Assembly: GCF_000711955.1 (NCBI RefSeq)
Contig: NZ_JONR01000015.1
Coordinates: 80,781 to 144,780, forward strand
DNA: 64,000 bases
From: Nevskia soli DSM 19509
Lineage (GTDB): Bacteria; Pseudomonadota; Gammaproteobacteria; Nevskiales; Nevskiaceae
Reading direction: 5' to 3'
In this document: piece by piece, positions 1 through 8,559 of the stretch
Numbering within the stretch: the first letter of the stretch is position 1
How the letters are laid out: the number at the start of each line of letters is the position of its first letter
Notes under the pieces: model-generated
What the model saw: the letters and a program-made list of their open reading frames with translations, nothing else
Databases searched by the model: none
What the model was told of the DNA's origin: nothing
Position numbers and translations under genes: made by a program

Positions 1-228
1 GAGCTTGGTCAACAGCTCGCCAACCAGATCGATATCGATATCCTGCCTGGGGACTTCGCTGGAAGTCGTATTGTGGATATAACCATCGCCCAGATCGTAC
101 ATCTGCGACTGGACCGAGGTGGGAGGTTCCAGGCCATCGAAGCACAGATGCAAATGCGTACCCGCCATCCGCGCGAACAAAAGCGCGACAACGACGAAGA
201 CGACGATGCTGGGCCGAACCGAAATCAT
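1..228 (-). CDS. Exported hypothetical protein, N-terminal part (cut by window edge)
   Basis: Read from an ATG whose complement is at 226-228, the frame stays open to the left edge, giving 76 residues; the C-terminus is outside the window. Residues 4-19 are a hydrophobic export segment. They are followed by the motif THLHLCFDGLEPP (residues 24-36), rich in His and Cys, and an acidic stretch (DIDIDL). I associate such small exported HLCFDG-type proteins with metal-resistance loci in gammaproteobacteria, but that is recollection, not shown here. No partner gene is visible because the neighbour lies off the edge. The composition suits a real gene better than the overlapping short frames. Confidence 0.6.
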   Translation of the reverse strand, partial: MISVRPSIVVFVVVALLFARMAGTHLHLCFDGLEPPTSVQSQMYDLGDGYIHNTTSSEVPRQDIDIDLVGELLTKL

Positions 229-573
229 GCCCCAGTGTAGCCGAATCCAGAGTTCCCCCGGCTCGGCTGGATGTTCGCCGGATATGTCCAATCATCCCGC
301 CGGCGTGCATTCCAGGGGACACTTTGACGCTACTTCAATTCCTGGAGCGGGGTCCAGAGTCAAACGCGCGCAATCCCCACCGGATACTGCCTTCCCGCCG
401 CGGGCGGATCGTCCCGGACCCGCCGCCCTGGCGCCTTGCGCGCGGCTTCCGGCCTGGCCGCGCAGCGCACGCTCCCCCGGAAAGCACTACAGTGGAGCAT
501 TGAGGCACCCGGCGGCTGCCATACAGATCAGGCGCCGCGGGACCTTTCGCCTTCCTCAGCCAGGACGCCATCC
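229..573. other. Intergenic region, nothing recognised
   Basis: A 345-bp gap between two genes facing away from each other. It should hold both promoters, but I see no clear -35/-10 pair, operator or repeat. Open frames across it have no ribosome binding site or recognisable protein. Confidence 0.4.
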
Positions 574-864
574 ATGAATAAGAAACAGTCCGCCCCGGTC
601 AAGCCGCCGCCCTCCACCGACCGCATCCTCGAGAAAGTCCGCGGCGCCGGCCTGCCGGAAAAAGAGCTGGTCGCCCTCCATCACAATGCCCTCAGGCTGC
701 AGGCCCTGGACGTGGTCGAGGCGGTCGAGATCCGCTTGCGCGCCGATTTTCCGCGCGCGGCGAAGAAACTGTATGGCGACAAGAAGCCGGCCGTATCCGC
801 GCCGCCCGTCATCGCGTCAGCGGATGCGGTGCTTGCCGCACCCGTCGCGGAAGCCGGGCACTAG
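574..864 (+). CDS. Small hypothetical protein
   Basis: A 96-residue soluble protein, starting at ATG 574 in a longer open frame; the residues before MNKKQSAPVK look non-coding. The N-terminus is basic with a Pro-rich stretch. The middle (LPEKELVALHHNALRLQALDV) is amphipathic helix with alternating charges, and the tail is Ala/Val rich. No signal peptide or catalytic motif is visible and I do not recognise the family. A strong bidirectional terminator follows the stop codon, so the gene is probably monocistronic. An N-terminal DNA- or RNA-binding role for the basic part would be a guess. Confidence 0.55.
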   Translation: MNKKQSAPVKPPPSTDRILEKVRGAGLPEKELVALHHNALRLQALDVVEAVEIRLRADFPRAAKKLYGDKKPAVSAPPVIASADAVLAAPVAEAGH

Positions 865-909
865 GCGCGGCTTCAAGGTGCTCCGGGCCCTCCCGGCACC
901 TGCAGCCTG

Positions 910-936
910 AAAAAGGCCGCTCACCGCGGCCTTTTT
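910..936. terminator. Bidirectional Rho-independent terminator
   Basis: An 11-bp perfect stem (910-920 with 926-936, sequence AAAAAGGCCGC) with a 5-nt loop, A-run on one side and T-run on the other. It lies between the convergent gene ending at 864 and the one ending at 968, and can stop transcription from both sides. Confidence 0.9.
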
Positions 937-967
937 CAATTCAGCGTTGGAGCGGTGGTGCCGCGCC

Positions 968-2386
968 TCAACCCATTACGTCCGGCAGCGGCTCCGACGT
1001 CGTCGGCTCCGGTTCGGGAGTCAGGCGCTGCAGCTCCTCCAGCTCGCTGCGGAACGCTTCCAGCAGCCCGCGCGGGTTGGGCAGGCGCGCCAGGTCGGTG
1101 GAGACGCCGAAGCTGAGCTGGCCGGCGTAGCTGAAGAAACTCAGGCCGATGCCGATGCCGCCCGACTGTGGCGGCCAGAACACCAGGTTGCGCATGCGCG
1201 CGCCGCCGATATGCACGTGGCGGCGCGGCCCGGGCAGGCTGGACACCACGGCCACCGACTTGGCGCCGATGCGGTCCACCAGCTTGCGCTCCAGCGGCAC
1301 CGGCAGATGGCCGGCCGCCGCCAGGCCCAGCATGGTGGCGCGTGCCTGCGGCGATTCCTTCAGCGCGGTCATGCGCTGCGCCACCAGGTGCAGGCGCGTG
1401 CGCGGGCTGCGCACCCCCACCGGCAGGTCCAGCAGCACCAGGCCGAAATGGTTGCCGAGCGAGCGGCCCTTGCCGCTGCGCAGGTTTACCGGTACCGAGA
1501 TGCGCAGGTTCTGCTCCTCGGCCAGTTCCGCGCTGGTGTGCTGCAACTGGCGGTTGAAGGCGCCGGCCAGCGCCGTCATCAGCAGGTCGTTGACGCGCAC
1601 GCCCAGCGCCTTGGCCTGGCGGCGGATCGGCTCCAGCGGAATCTCGTCGGCCCAGGCCACGCCGCGATGGCCGGACAGCGGCTTGTGCAGGAACGGCGGA
1701 TTGTTTTCCGGCAGTGTCAGCACGCGTCGCACCGCCGCCACCGCATCGCGCCCCTCATGGAACTGGGTGAGCAGTCTTGAGCGCCCGGCGCGGCTGCGCG
1801 CCAGCGAACCGAGCTTGATCAGCCCGTGGTTGAGCAGCTCCAGCGTATCGATCAGGCCGCCCAGCGGCCCGGGCCGGATCATCGGCACGGCCGCGGTCTG
1901 CGGCTCCGGCGCGCGCTGGAAGCCGCGGTCGGTGCTGTCGATCAGCAGCGTCACCAGGGCGATGCCATCGGCCAGGGCATGGTGGGCGCGGAACAGCACC
2001 GTCACCGGGCCGCTGGGGCAGGGGTAGAGCAGCAGCCGCCACAGCGGCCGATTGTGGTCCAGTTCGCGCGACACTTCGGCCGAGATGGCCTTGCGCAGCT
2101 CGCGCTGGTTGGCGCCATGCGGCAAGCGCCGCACATGCACGTGGTGGCGGAAATCGAGGTTCTTGTCGGTGACCCAGCGCGGTGCGCCCTGGCTGCGGTC
2201 GACGCGCTGGTGGAAGCGCGGATAGCGCAGCAGGCGCTCGACCATCACCTTCTGCAGGTTGGCCGCGTCCACCGGCCCCTCCAGCTGGAAGATGGCGCTG
2301 ATCACCATCGGGTTGCACGGGTCGTCCATATCGAGCCAGGCGCGATCCACAGCGCTCATCGGCTCGCTCATCGCAGGTTCGGTCAT
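968..2386 (-). CDS. Wax ester synthase / acyl-CoA:diacylglycerol acyltransferase (WS/DGAT)
   Basis: A 472-residue protein, normal for WS/DGAT enzymes, which esterify long-chain alcohols or diacylglycerol with acyl-CoA to make storage wax esters or triacylglycerol. The catalytic motif HHxxxDG is HHALADG at residues 135-141. The N-terminal half has the usual acyl-CoA-binding half (AWLDMDDPCNPM, LLRYPRFHQR), and the C-terminal half carries the NVVVSSLPGP-type region (VAVVSSLPGPRRHVHI). The start at 2386 is chosen because GGAAG precedes it at suitable spacing and the residues upstream do not fit the family. It is divergent from the flavoprotein at 2736. It indicates neutral-lipid storage, matching the fatty-acid genes in the window. 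Confidence 0.93.
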   Translation of the reverse strand: MTEPAMSEPMSAVDRAWLDMDDPCNPMVISAIFQLEGPVDAANLQKVMVERLLRYPRFHQRVDRSQGAPRWVTDKNLDFRHHVHVRRLPHGANQRELRKAISAEVSRELDHNRPLWRLLLYPCPSGPVTVLFRAHHALADGIALVTLLIDSTDRGFQRAPEPQTAAVPMIRPGPLGGLIDTLELLNHGLIKLGSLARSRAGRSRLLTQFHEGRDAVAAVRRVLTLPENNPPFLHKPLSGHRGVAWADEIPLEPIRRQAKALGVRVNDLLMTALAGAFNRQLQHTSAELAEEQNLRISVPVNLRSGKGRSLGNHFGLVLLDLPVGVRSPRTRLHLVAQRMTALKESPQARATMLGLAAAGHLPVPLERKLVDRIGAKSVAVVSSLPGPRRHVHIGGARMRNLVFWPPQSGGIGIGLSFFSYAGQLSFGVSTDLARLPNPRGLLEAFRSELEELQRLTPEPEPTTSEPLPDVMG

Positions 2387-2735
2387 GGCAGTCTTCCGTA
2401 TGGCCGTATGAGGTCTTGCAAGGATCGGGCCGTCCATGGTCTGCGCCGTCGCGGCCGTCATGCCGTGCTGCTTCTGCGCAGTCCCCGCAAGGGATACCGA
2501 TTCACTATACAGGCCTGGTCTCTGGCGACTGTGAAGCGGCCGTGAAAGTTCCATGAATAGAACACCGCCGTGACAGTTTGTCCCGGGCCCGCAACGGCTG
2601 TCGCGCTACTCCGTTTGTGTGAGATGCAGCGGGCGCGCTTGCCGCAAGATGGGCCGTGGACCTTGCCGCCCGCGGACGCCCCAGGCGTCCGGATGCTTGC
2701 GGGCCGTTCCGCGACCAATAAACCGATGAGGGGGA
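2387..2735. other. Divergent promoter region
   Basis: A 349-bp gap between the WS/DGAT gene and the KstD-like gene, which are transcribed away from each other. It has a lower-GC patch near 2505-2580 that probably holds the promoters, including GTTC and GAAC half-sites 8 bp apart near 2549-2564. No operator is convincing. Confidence 0.35.
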
Positions 2736-4412
2736 ATGATGGTTTCCGAAACTTGGGATGTCACCACCGACGTGCTGGTGGTGGGATCGGGCGCCGGCGG
2801 GCAGACCGCGGCGATCGCGGCGGCCGACCAGGGCGCCCAGGTGGTGGTGGTCGAGAAGAGCGGGCTCTATGGCGGCACCTCGGCCATGTCCGGCGGCGCC
2901 ATCTGGATTCCGGTCAGCAGCCAGGCCCGCGAAGCCGGCGCCCAGGACAGCCCCGAGGAAGCCTTCCAGTACATCCGCGCCCTGGCCGCGCCGAACGTAC
3001 CGGACAGTCTGATCCGCGCCTACGTACACCAGGCGCCGGCGATGCTCGACTGGGTCCAGGCCAACACCGAAGTGCGCTTCTTCAGCGTGCCCTATACCGA
3101 TTATCACGCCGAACTGCCGGGCGGCAAGCCGGGCTGGCGCACCCACATGCCGCTGGAGATCGACGGCCGCGTGCTGGGCGGGGACGTGCAGATCCTGCGG
3201 CCCTCGTCCAAGGCCGCCAACCTGTTCGGGCGCATCAACTGGACCCTGATGGAAGCGCACATGCTGCTCAACCGGCCGGCCGGCTGGATCAAGGTCTTCC
3301 TCAAGATCATGTGGCGCTACTACGGTGACGTGGCGCAGCGCCTGCGCTCGCCGCGCGACCGCTTCCTGACCTTGGGCAACGCCCTGGTCGGCCGCCTGCG
3401 CATCTCGCTGAACCAGCGCGGCGTGCCGATCTGGCTCAATACCCGCCTGGTGTCGCTGGTGAAGGAAGACGGCCGCGTCGTCGGCGCCGTGGTCGAGCGC
3501 GACGGCAAGACCCAGCGCATCCGCACCCGCAAGGGCGTGGTGCTGGCGGCTGGCGGCTACGAGCGCAACGCGCAGATGCGCAAGCAATATCTGCCGGGCA
3601 GCGGCGAGCCGGGCAACAGCGGCGCCCATCCCTACAACACCGGCGACGCCATCCGCATCGGCCAGGAAGCCGGCGCCGCGGTGCGCAACATGGGGTCGGC
3701 CTGGTACGCGCCGGTATTCAAGATCCCCGGCGAGGAATCGGCGCGGCTGTGCACCTACGAGCGCGCACTGCCCGGCAACATCATCGTCAACCAGTCCGGT
3801 CGGCGCTTCCACAACGAGGCCGCCTCGTACCACATCTCGGCGCAGGAAATGATCAAGGCCGACAGCGCCAGCGCCTGGGCGGTGTTCGACGCGCGCTACC
3901 GCTGGAACTACCCCATGGGCCCGGTGATTCCCAAGTTCCCGGACTGGATCCTGCCCAGGGCGGTGCGCTCGATCCTGCTCAAGGCCGGCAGCCTGGATGA
4001 ACTGGCGCGGAAGATGGGCGTGCCGGCGGACACGCTCAAGCGCACCGTCGAAACCTTCAACGCCGGCGCCGCCGAGGGCAAGGATCCGCAGTTCGGCCGC
4101 GGCGAGGCCGCCTACGACCGCTACTACGGCGATCCCAAGGTCACCCCAAACCCCAACCTCGCGGTGATCGACAAGGCGCCGTTCTACGCCTTCCCCATCT
4201 ACTCGGGCGACATCGGCACCAACGGCGGCCTGGTCATCGACGAGAACGCCCGCGTGCTCGACGCCGAGGGCAAGGTCATCGCCGGCCTCTACGCCTCCGG
4301 CAACTGCACCGCCTCGGTGATGGGCGGCTCCTATCCGGGCGCCGGCTCCACCCTGGGGCCCGCCATGACCTTCGGCTGGCTCGCCGGCCGCCACGTCGGC
4401 GCCGCAGGCTGA
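2736..4412 (+). CDS. FAD-dependent 3-ketosteroid dehydrogenase-like oxidoreductase
   Basis: A 558-residue flavoprotein of the FAD_binding_2 / succinate dehydrogenase-fumarate reductase superfamily. The dinucleotide-binding GSGAGG is at residues 17-22 and the C-terminal FAD contact region reads GLYASGNCTASVMGGSYPGAGSTLGPAM. In 3-ketosteroid delta-1-dehydrogenases the Y-x-G-x-G segment supplies the active-site Tyr and Gly (Tyr487 and Gly491 in the Rhodococcus enzyme). Here these are Tyr533 and Gly537. The likely role is dehydrogenation of a steroid ring ketone or similar cyclic ketone; delta-1 versus delta-4(5-alpha) specificity cannot be read. The GAGGGGG ribosome site fits the second ATG at 2739 better than the first. 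The gene heads an operon with the next two. Confidence 0.85.
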   Translation: MMVSETWDVTTDVLVVGSGAGGQTAAIAAADQGAQVVVVEKSGLYGGTSAMSGGAIWIPVSSQAREAGAQDSPEEAFQYIRALAAPNVPDSLIRAYVHQAPAMLDWVQANTEVRFFSVPYTDYHAELPGGKPGWRTHMPLEIDGRVLGGDVQILRPSSKAANLFGRINWTLMEAHMLLNRPAGWIKVFLKIMWRYYGDVAQRLRSPRDRFLTLGNALVGRLRISLNQRGVPIWLNTRLVSLVKEDGRVVGAVVERDGKTQRIRTRKGVVLAAGGYERNAQMRKQYLPGSGEPGNSGAHPYNTGDAIRIGQEAGAAVRNMGSAWYAPVFKIPGEESARLCTYERALPGNIIVNQSGRRFHNEAASYHISAQEMIKADSASAWAVFDARYRWNYPMGPVIPKFPDWILPRAVRSILLKAGSLDELARKMGVPADTLKRTVETFNAGAAEGKDPQFGRGEAAYDRYYGDPKVTPNPNLAVIDKAPFYAFPIYSGDIGTNGGLVIDENARVLDAEGKVIAGLYASGNCTASVMGGSYPGAGSTLGPAMTFGWLAGRHVGAAG

Positions 4413-4431
4413 GCGCGGCGGCAGCGTTCGC

Positions 4432-5400
4432 ATGCCCATCCCGCAGGCCCTGAGGGGCAAGTTGGCGGCGCCGGTGATCGGGGCGCCGATGTTCCTGGTG
4501 TCGTTCCCGCCGCTGGTGGCGGCGCTGTGCAAGGCCGGCGTGGTCGGTACCTTCCCCCACGTCAACGCCCGTCCGGCCGAGCAGTTCGAGCAGTGGCTGA
4601 CCCAGCTGGAAACGGAGCTGGAACAGCATCGCCGTGAACATCCGGACCGGCCTGCCGCGCCGTTCGGCGTCAATCTCGTGGTCCACCGCACCAACCCGCG
4701 CTTCCAGCAGGACCTGGAGACCGTGGTGCGCCACCGCGTGCCCCTGGTGCTGACCTCGCTGGGCCATCCGGGCGAGGTGGTGGGGCGGGTGCACGCCTAC
4801 GGTGGCCTGGTGTTCAGCGACGTCACCAACGCCGCCCACGCGCGCAAGGCGGCGCAGGCGGGTGTGGACGGGCTGATCTGCGTCGGCGGCGGTGCCGGCG
4901 GCCACGCACCCACCCAGAGCGCCTTCTCCCTGGTGCGCGAGATCCGTGAATTCTGGGACGGCTGCCTGGTCCTGGGCGGCTCCATCAACGACGGCTGGCA
5001 GGTGCGTGCCGCCGAAATGCTCGGCGCCGACTTCGCCTACATGGGCACGCGCTTCATCGCCAGCCGCGAGTCCGCCGCCAGCGAGGACTACAAGCGCATG
5101 CTGGTCGAGTCCGGCGTCGAAGACCTGGTCTACACCGACCGCCTCTCCGGCATCGGCTGCAACTTCCTCAAGCCCTCGCTGGCGCGGCACGGCGTCGATC
5201 CCGCAACGCTGCCGCCGAAGACGCCCGACCTGAGTGTGCTCACCGACACCACCGCCAAGGTGTGGCGCGACCTGTGGACCGCCGGCCACGGCATCGCCAC
5301 CATCCACGACGTTCCCTCCGTCGCCGGGATCGTCGCGCGCCTGGCGGCGGAATACCGCGCGGCCTGCGGCCGCGGCCCCTCCGCCGCGCTGGCGGGTTGA
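4432..5400 (+). CDS. Nitronate monooxygenase / NAD(P)H:flavin oxidoreductase family protein
   Basis: A 322-residue TIM-barrel FMN protein of the 2-nitropropane dioxygenase (NMO) family. The FMN/catalytic motif GGGAGGHAP at about residues 152-160 contains the conserved His158, and DVTNAAHARKAAQAGVDGLIC precedes it in the family pattern. It starts 19 bp after the flavoprotein gene and ends 1 bp before the next ATG, so all three should be co-transcribed. Members of this family recur in steroid and aromatic catabolic clusters, often with unknown substrates. The true reaction may be an enone or quinone reduction rather than nitronate oxidation. Confidence 0.88.
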   Translation: MPIPQALRGKLAAPVIGAPMFLVSFPPLVAALCKAGVVGTFPHVNARPAEQFEQWLTQLETELEQHRREHPDRPAAPFGVNLVVHRTNPRFQQDLETVVRHRVPLVLTSLGHPGEVVGRVHAYGGLVFSDVTNAAHARKAAQAGVDGLICVGGGAGGHAPTQSAFSLVREIREFWDGCLVLGGSINDGWQVRAAEMLGADFAYMGTRFIASRESAASEDYKRMLVESGVEDLVYTDRLSGIGCNFLKPSLARHGVDPATLPPKTPDLSVLTDTTAKVWRDLWTAGHGIATIHDVPSVAGIVARLAAEYRAACGRGPSAALAG

Positions 5401-5401
5401 G

Positions 5402-6070
5402 ATGAGCGACGCGCCGCTCGAGTCCGCACCGGCCGAGGCCGCCACGGTCGACTTCTATTTCGACTTCGCCTCGCCCTATGCCTACTTCGCCCACGGCACC
5501 CTCGTCGCGCTGACCCGTCGCCACGGACTGCGCCTGCGTTACCGCCCGGTGCTGCTATGGGCCATCCTGAAGGAGCTGGGCATGCCGCCGCCGATGGAGC
5601 AGCCGGCCAAGCGGCGCTACATGGAACACGACATGCGGCGCTCCGCCGTCTATTTCGGCCTGCCGTTCCAGTTGCCGCCGGGCTTCCCGGTATCCAGTCA
5701 CGCCGCCGCCCGCCTGTTCCACACGCTGGACGCGCAGGCGCCGCGGGGCTGGTCCGCACAGGCGGGCGATCTGGTCGCGGCCCTGTTCAAGGCCTACTTC
5801 GTCGACGGCCGCGATATCGCCGATCCCGCGGTGCTGGGCGAAGCCGCCACCGTCATCGGCCTGGCGCCGCAGCAGGTGCAGCAGGCGGCGCAGGCGGAAG
5901 CGGGCAAGGCCGCCCTGCGCCAGGCCAACGCCGAGGCGGTACAGCGCGGCGTATGGGGCTCGCCCTTCTGGTTCCACGGCGGCGAAGGCTACTTCGGCGC
6001 CGATCGCCTGGCACAGTTCGAACGCAGCCTGGATCTGGCGCGCTTCGATGGCGGGGCAGGCAAGGTCTAG
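5402..6070 (+). CDS. DsbA-fold 2-hydroxychromene-2-carboxylate isomerase-like protein
   Basis: A 222-residue protein of the kappa-class GST / HCCA isomerase family. The signature FYFDFASPYAYFA lies near residues 17-29, and GVWGSPFWF near the C-terminus is the cis-Pro-containing loop region. Characterised members are glutathione-dependent isomerases in naphthalene breakdown, but many paralogues are found in steroid and fatty-acid clusters with unproven roles. The start ATG at 5402 lies 1 bp after the stop of the previous gene, indicating translational coupling. A second family member lies at 48819. Confidence 0.87.
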   Translation: MSDAPLESAPAEAATVDFYFDFASPYAYFAHGTLVALTRRHGLRLRYRPVLLWAILKELGMPPPMEQPAKRRYMEHDMRRSAVYFGLPFQLPPGFPVSSHAAARLFHTLDAQAPRGWSAQAGDLVAALFKAYFVDGRDIADPAVLGEAATVIGLAPQQVQQAAQAEAGKAALRQANAEAVQRGVWGSPFWFHGGEGYFGADRLAQFERSLDLARFDGGAGKV

Positions 6071-6244
6071 TTGCTGCTGTTCTGATTTCGACTGCAAGCG
6101 TTCCGGCAACGGAGAAAAGGTCTTACGCGAACCTTACCGCCGCAAGCGGGCGTTCACCGGCATCGCGGCTTTTTCCCGAGGCTTAACACCAGCTTTACAC
6201 TCGCTGGCCGCGCCGCGTTGCCGGAATGGGCGCCGATGCGTGAT

Positions 6245-6277
6245 GATCGTTGCGCAGACGCCGTCTGCGCAACGATC
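6245..6277. repeat. Perfect 33-bp inverted repeat
   Basis: Two 16-bp arms (GATCGTTGCGCAGACG at 6245-6260 and its exact complement at 6262-6277) flank a single central C. It lies 175 bp after the isomerase gene and 61 bp before the lipoprotein gene. There is no T-run, so it is not a classical terminator. It could be an operator, an RNA hairpin in the lipoprotein leader, or a REP-like element. Confidence 0.85.
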
Positions 6278-6338
6278 GCGGCCACATCCCCTGGCTCCCT
6301 TCGTTGCCCGCTACCGCAATAGCCTGGAGTGAGACTGG

Positions 6339-6809
6339 ATGAAGCGTACCGTGGTCGTGCTGGCGTTGGCCGCGCTCCTGCTCGGCTGTTCCACCGAACC
6401 CGAGGTGCGGCGCGTGGATGTCGGCCCGACTCCCGAAAAAGTGGTGCTCGCCGCATTGACCAAGGTCGCCGCCACCGACACCCAGCGCATCGCCGTCCTC
6501 AATGCCTACGACAGCCGCAACAGCCAGCTGGTGGCGCTGGACAAGACCGCCAAGCAGGTCATCGCGCAGTGGAACGGGCTCGACCGCACCGCGCCGGACT
6601 ATGTGCAGCAGGTCGATGCGCTGGCGGCGCAATGGGCGCAGGTCAACGGCGACGAGATGAAGACGCGAGCGGCCTACGAGCACGATCTCGCCACCACCCT
6701 CAGTTCCTCGCAATGGCATCAGTGGCAGGATTTCCTGCGCAGCGTCGGCGAGGCACGGCGTCGCGCCGAGCTGTTCGGCGAAGAAAACAGCCGTTATCCG
6801 CGTTATTGA
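6339..6809 (+). CDS. Small hypothetical lipoprotein
   Basis: A 156-residue protein with a type II signal peptide: basic start MKRT, hydrophobic core, lipobox LLGC with the acylated Cys at residue 17. Mature part is helical and charged (KQVIAQWNGLDRTAPDYVQQVDALAAQW), resembling periplasmic coiled-coil lipoproteins; no known domain is recognised. GGAGTGAG precedes the ATG at good distance. Upstream, at 6183-6198, is an inverted version of the GTAAA-N6-GTAAA-like box seen at other envelope genes here (TTAAC and TTTAC, 11 bp apart), but without the matching -10 element. Inner or outer membrane location is not decidable: residue +2 is Ser, which favours the outer membrane. Confidence 0.75.
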   Translation: MKRTVVVLALAALLLGCSTEPEVRRVDVGPTPEKVVLAALTKVAATDTQRIAVLNAYDSRNSQLVALDKTAKQVIAQWNGLDRTAPDYVQQVDALAAQWAQVNGDEMKTRAAYEHDLATTLSSSQWHQWQDFLRSVGEARRRAELFGEENSRYPRY

Positions 6810-6895
6810 AACGGTGGCGCCATCGCGCGCCCCGGGCTTTTGCAAAACCCGCCGCCCGTCAAAAGCCTGCCCGTGACCCCGCCTGTGTCCCGCAT

Positions 6896-6945
6896 GTAAA
6901 AACCTTGTAAATCCCGGCGCCTCCGCGGCGCCGCAGCCCTAGTGT
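6896..6945 (+). promoter_or_regulatory. CpxR-like box and -10 for the 7037 lipoprotein
   Basis: GTAAA at 6896-6900 and GTAAA at 6907-6911 (N6 spacer, 11-bp period), followed by a -10 like TAGTGT at 6940-6945. The -10 begins 33 bp after the G of the second half-site. The same geometry recurs at five other promoters in this window. Confidence 0.65.
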
Positions 6946-7036
6946 GAGCGCGTGTCCGGCAAGCGCCGGCGGCTGCCTGCATCCGCTTTCGCGGCCGCAG
7001 CCTGCGTCGATCCCCGCCTACCGAAAGGCCGCATGC

Positions 7037-8404
7037 ATGAATCACCTGTTTCAAAAAGCGCTGCACGCGCTCCGGCGCGCAGCGCCGTATTTCCTGTGCC
7101 TGCCGCTGGCCGCCTGCAGCGGCGCGGTGGGGCAGGGCAATGCGCCGAAGCTGCTGGTGATCTCCAGGTCCGGCGTCAGCGCCAGCGAGACGGCCAGCCT
7201 GGCCAGCCTGCGCATGTACGAATGCCTGCCTTCCGTCCTGGCCGCCACCATGTACTTCCAGGACGGCAGCAGCGGCGACTTCACCGCGCGCGTGCACTGG
7301 AGCAGCTCCGATCCGGGCACCCTGAAAATCAGCAACGGCGACATCGCCGTGGCGAACGGCAGCGGTTCCTACTATGCCGCCGGCACCCTGGTGCCGGTGA
7401 CCTCGGGCAACGTCATCGCCACCGCCGACTACGACGGCATCAGCGCGCAGATCGCCATCAGCATCGGCACGCCGCAGTCGATCACCGTCAAGACCCTGCA
7501 CGACGGCAACTACATCGTGCCGGACGGTCAGTATTTCAGCCTCGGCGCCGGCACCACCCAGTCGCTCCAGGTCACCGCCTGGCTGGATGGGGTGGAGACC
7601 GATGTGAGCGGCTATGCCGGCTGGAGCCTGCTCCAGCCCAACGACAGCGAAGCCACCATCAATGCCGGCAGCGGCCTGATCACCGCCGTCGGTGCCGGCA
7701 GCCAGTTGCTGACGCCGGTGGCGGGTTTCGCCCCCTGCACCTTGAACAACCTCAGCGATCCGTCCAACGCCCTCGACTTCACCGTGCAGCACATCCAGGG
7801 CATCGCCATCGAGCCGGAATTCAGCGGCAATCCGCAGCTCATCGTCGGCAACACCGAGAAGATGAACGTCGTCGCCACCCTCGACGACGGCTACGCGCAG
7901 AACCTCAATGGCCTGGCCACCCTGAGTTCTTCGGATACCGGCATCGTCGCCGTTTCCAGCAGCCAGCTCAGCGCGGTGGCGGCCGGCGGCCCCGCCATTA
8001 TCGGCGCCAGCTTCACCGGCGCCGGCGTCACCTACACCGCGCCCTCGATCACCGTCAGCACCGCCACCGCCACGCTGCAGACGGTCAGCATCTGCTGGAC
8101 CGCCGTACTCGCGGCCTTCAGCACCTGCCCGGCCACCCAGGGCGGCGCCACGGTCGTCGCCGGCAGCCTCACCCCGGTACAGTTCCATGCCATCGGCACC
8201 TACGACGCCGGTACCCTCACCCAGGACATTACCCGGCAGGTAACCTGGGCCTCCAGCGACGCCACGGCCGCCACCATCGGCAGCAGCGGCAACAGCATCG
8301 GCCAGGCCCTGGGCATCACCGCGCAGAGCTCGGTGACCATCACCGGCAGCGACAGCGCCGCGCAGAACGTGACCTCGGCGAAGCAACAACTGGTGGTCCA
8401 GTAG
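7037..8404 (+). CDS. Lipoprotein with tandem bacterial Ig-like (Big_2) domains
   Basis: A 455-residue exported protein. The signal ends in the lipobox LAAC (PLAACSG, about residue 27), so it is probably a lipoprotein. The rest is beta-rich Ser/Thr/Gly/Ala sequence with three Ig-like modules of the Big_2 type, each ending in phrases like INAGSGLITAVGAG, IVAVSSSQLSAVAAGG and ATIGSSGNSIGQALG. The start at 7037 has GAAAGG upstream; the frame extends further 5' without good coding character. A CpxR-like box lies 126 bp upstream. Such proteins act at the cell surface in adhesion or as scaffold; no catalytic domain is seen. Confidence 0.8.
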   Translation: MNHLFQKALHALRRAAPYFLCLPLAACSGAVGQGNAPKLLVISRSGVSASETASLASLRMYECLPSVLAATMYFQDGSSGDFTARVHWSSSDPGTLKISNGDIAVANGSGSYYAAGTLVPVTSGNVIATADYDGISAQIAISIGTPQSITVKTLHDGNYIVPDGQYFSLGAGTTQSLQVTAWLDGVETDVSGYAGWSLLQPNDSEATINAGSGLITAVGAGSQLLTPVAGFAPCTLNNLSDPSNALDFTVQHIQGIAIEPEFSGNPQLIVGNTEKMNVVATLDDGYAQNLNGLATLSSSDTGIVAVSSSQLSAVAAGGPAIIGASFTGAGVTYTAPSITVSTATATLQTVSICWTAVLAAFSTCPATQGGATVVAGSLTPVQFHAIGTYDAGTLTQDITRQVTWASSDATAATIGSSGNSIGQALGITAQSSVTITGSDSAAQNVTSAKQQLVVQ

Positions 8405-8559
8405 GGGTTCGCCGACTCCTGTTGTCCCGGTTGGAGCTTGTCCGCGGACAAACCCTTGCAGCGACAGGGGTGTTATAACAGGCGCCCGGTCGTCATTCCG
8501 CGCAGCGGACTGCCGTCCGCCCGAACCGACAATCCCGTCGCACGCACGCATACCCTACG

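Noticed and set aside
2505..4694. Long antisense frames (for example 729 codons on the minus strand opposite the flavoprotein gene)
   Set aside because: Typical shadow frames in high-GC DNA: Ala/Gly/Arg/His-rich composition and no recognisable domain, while the opposite strand carries a clear family protein.
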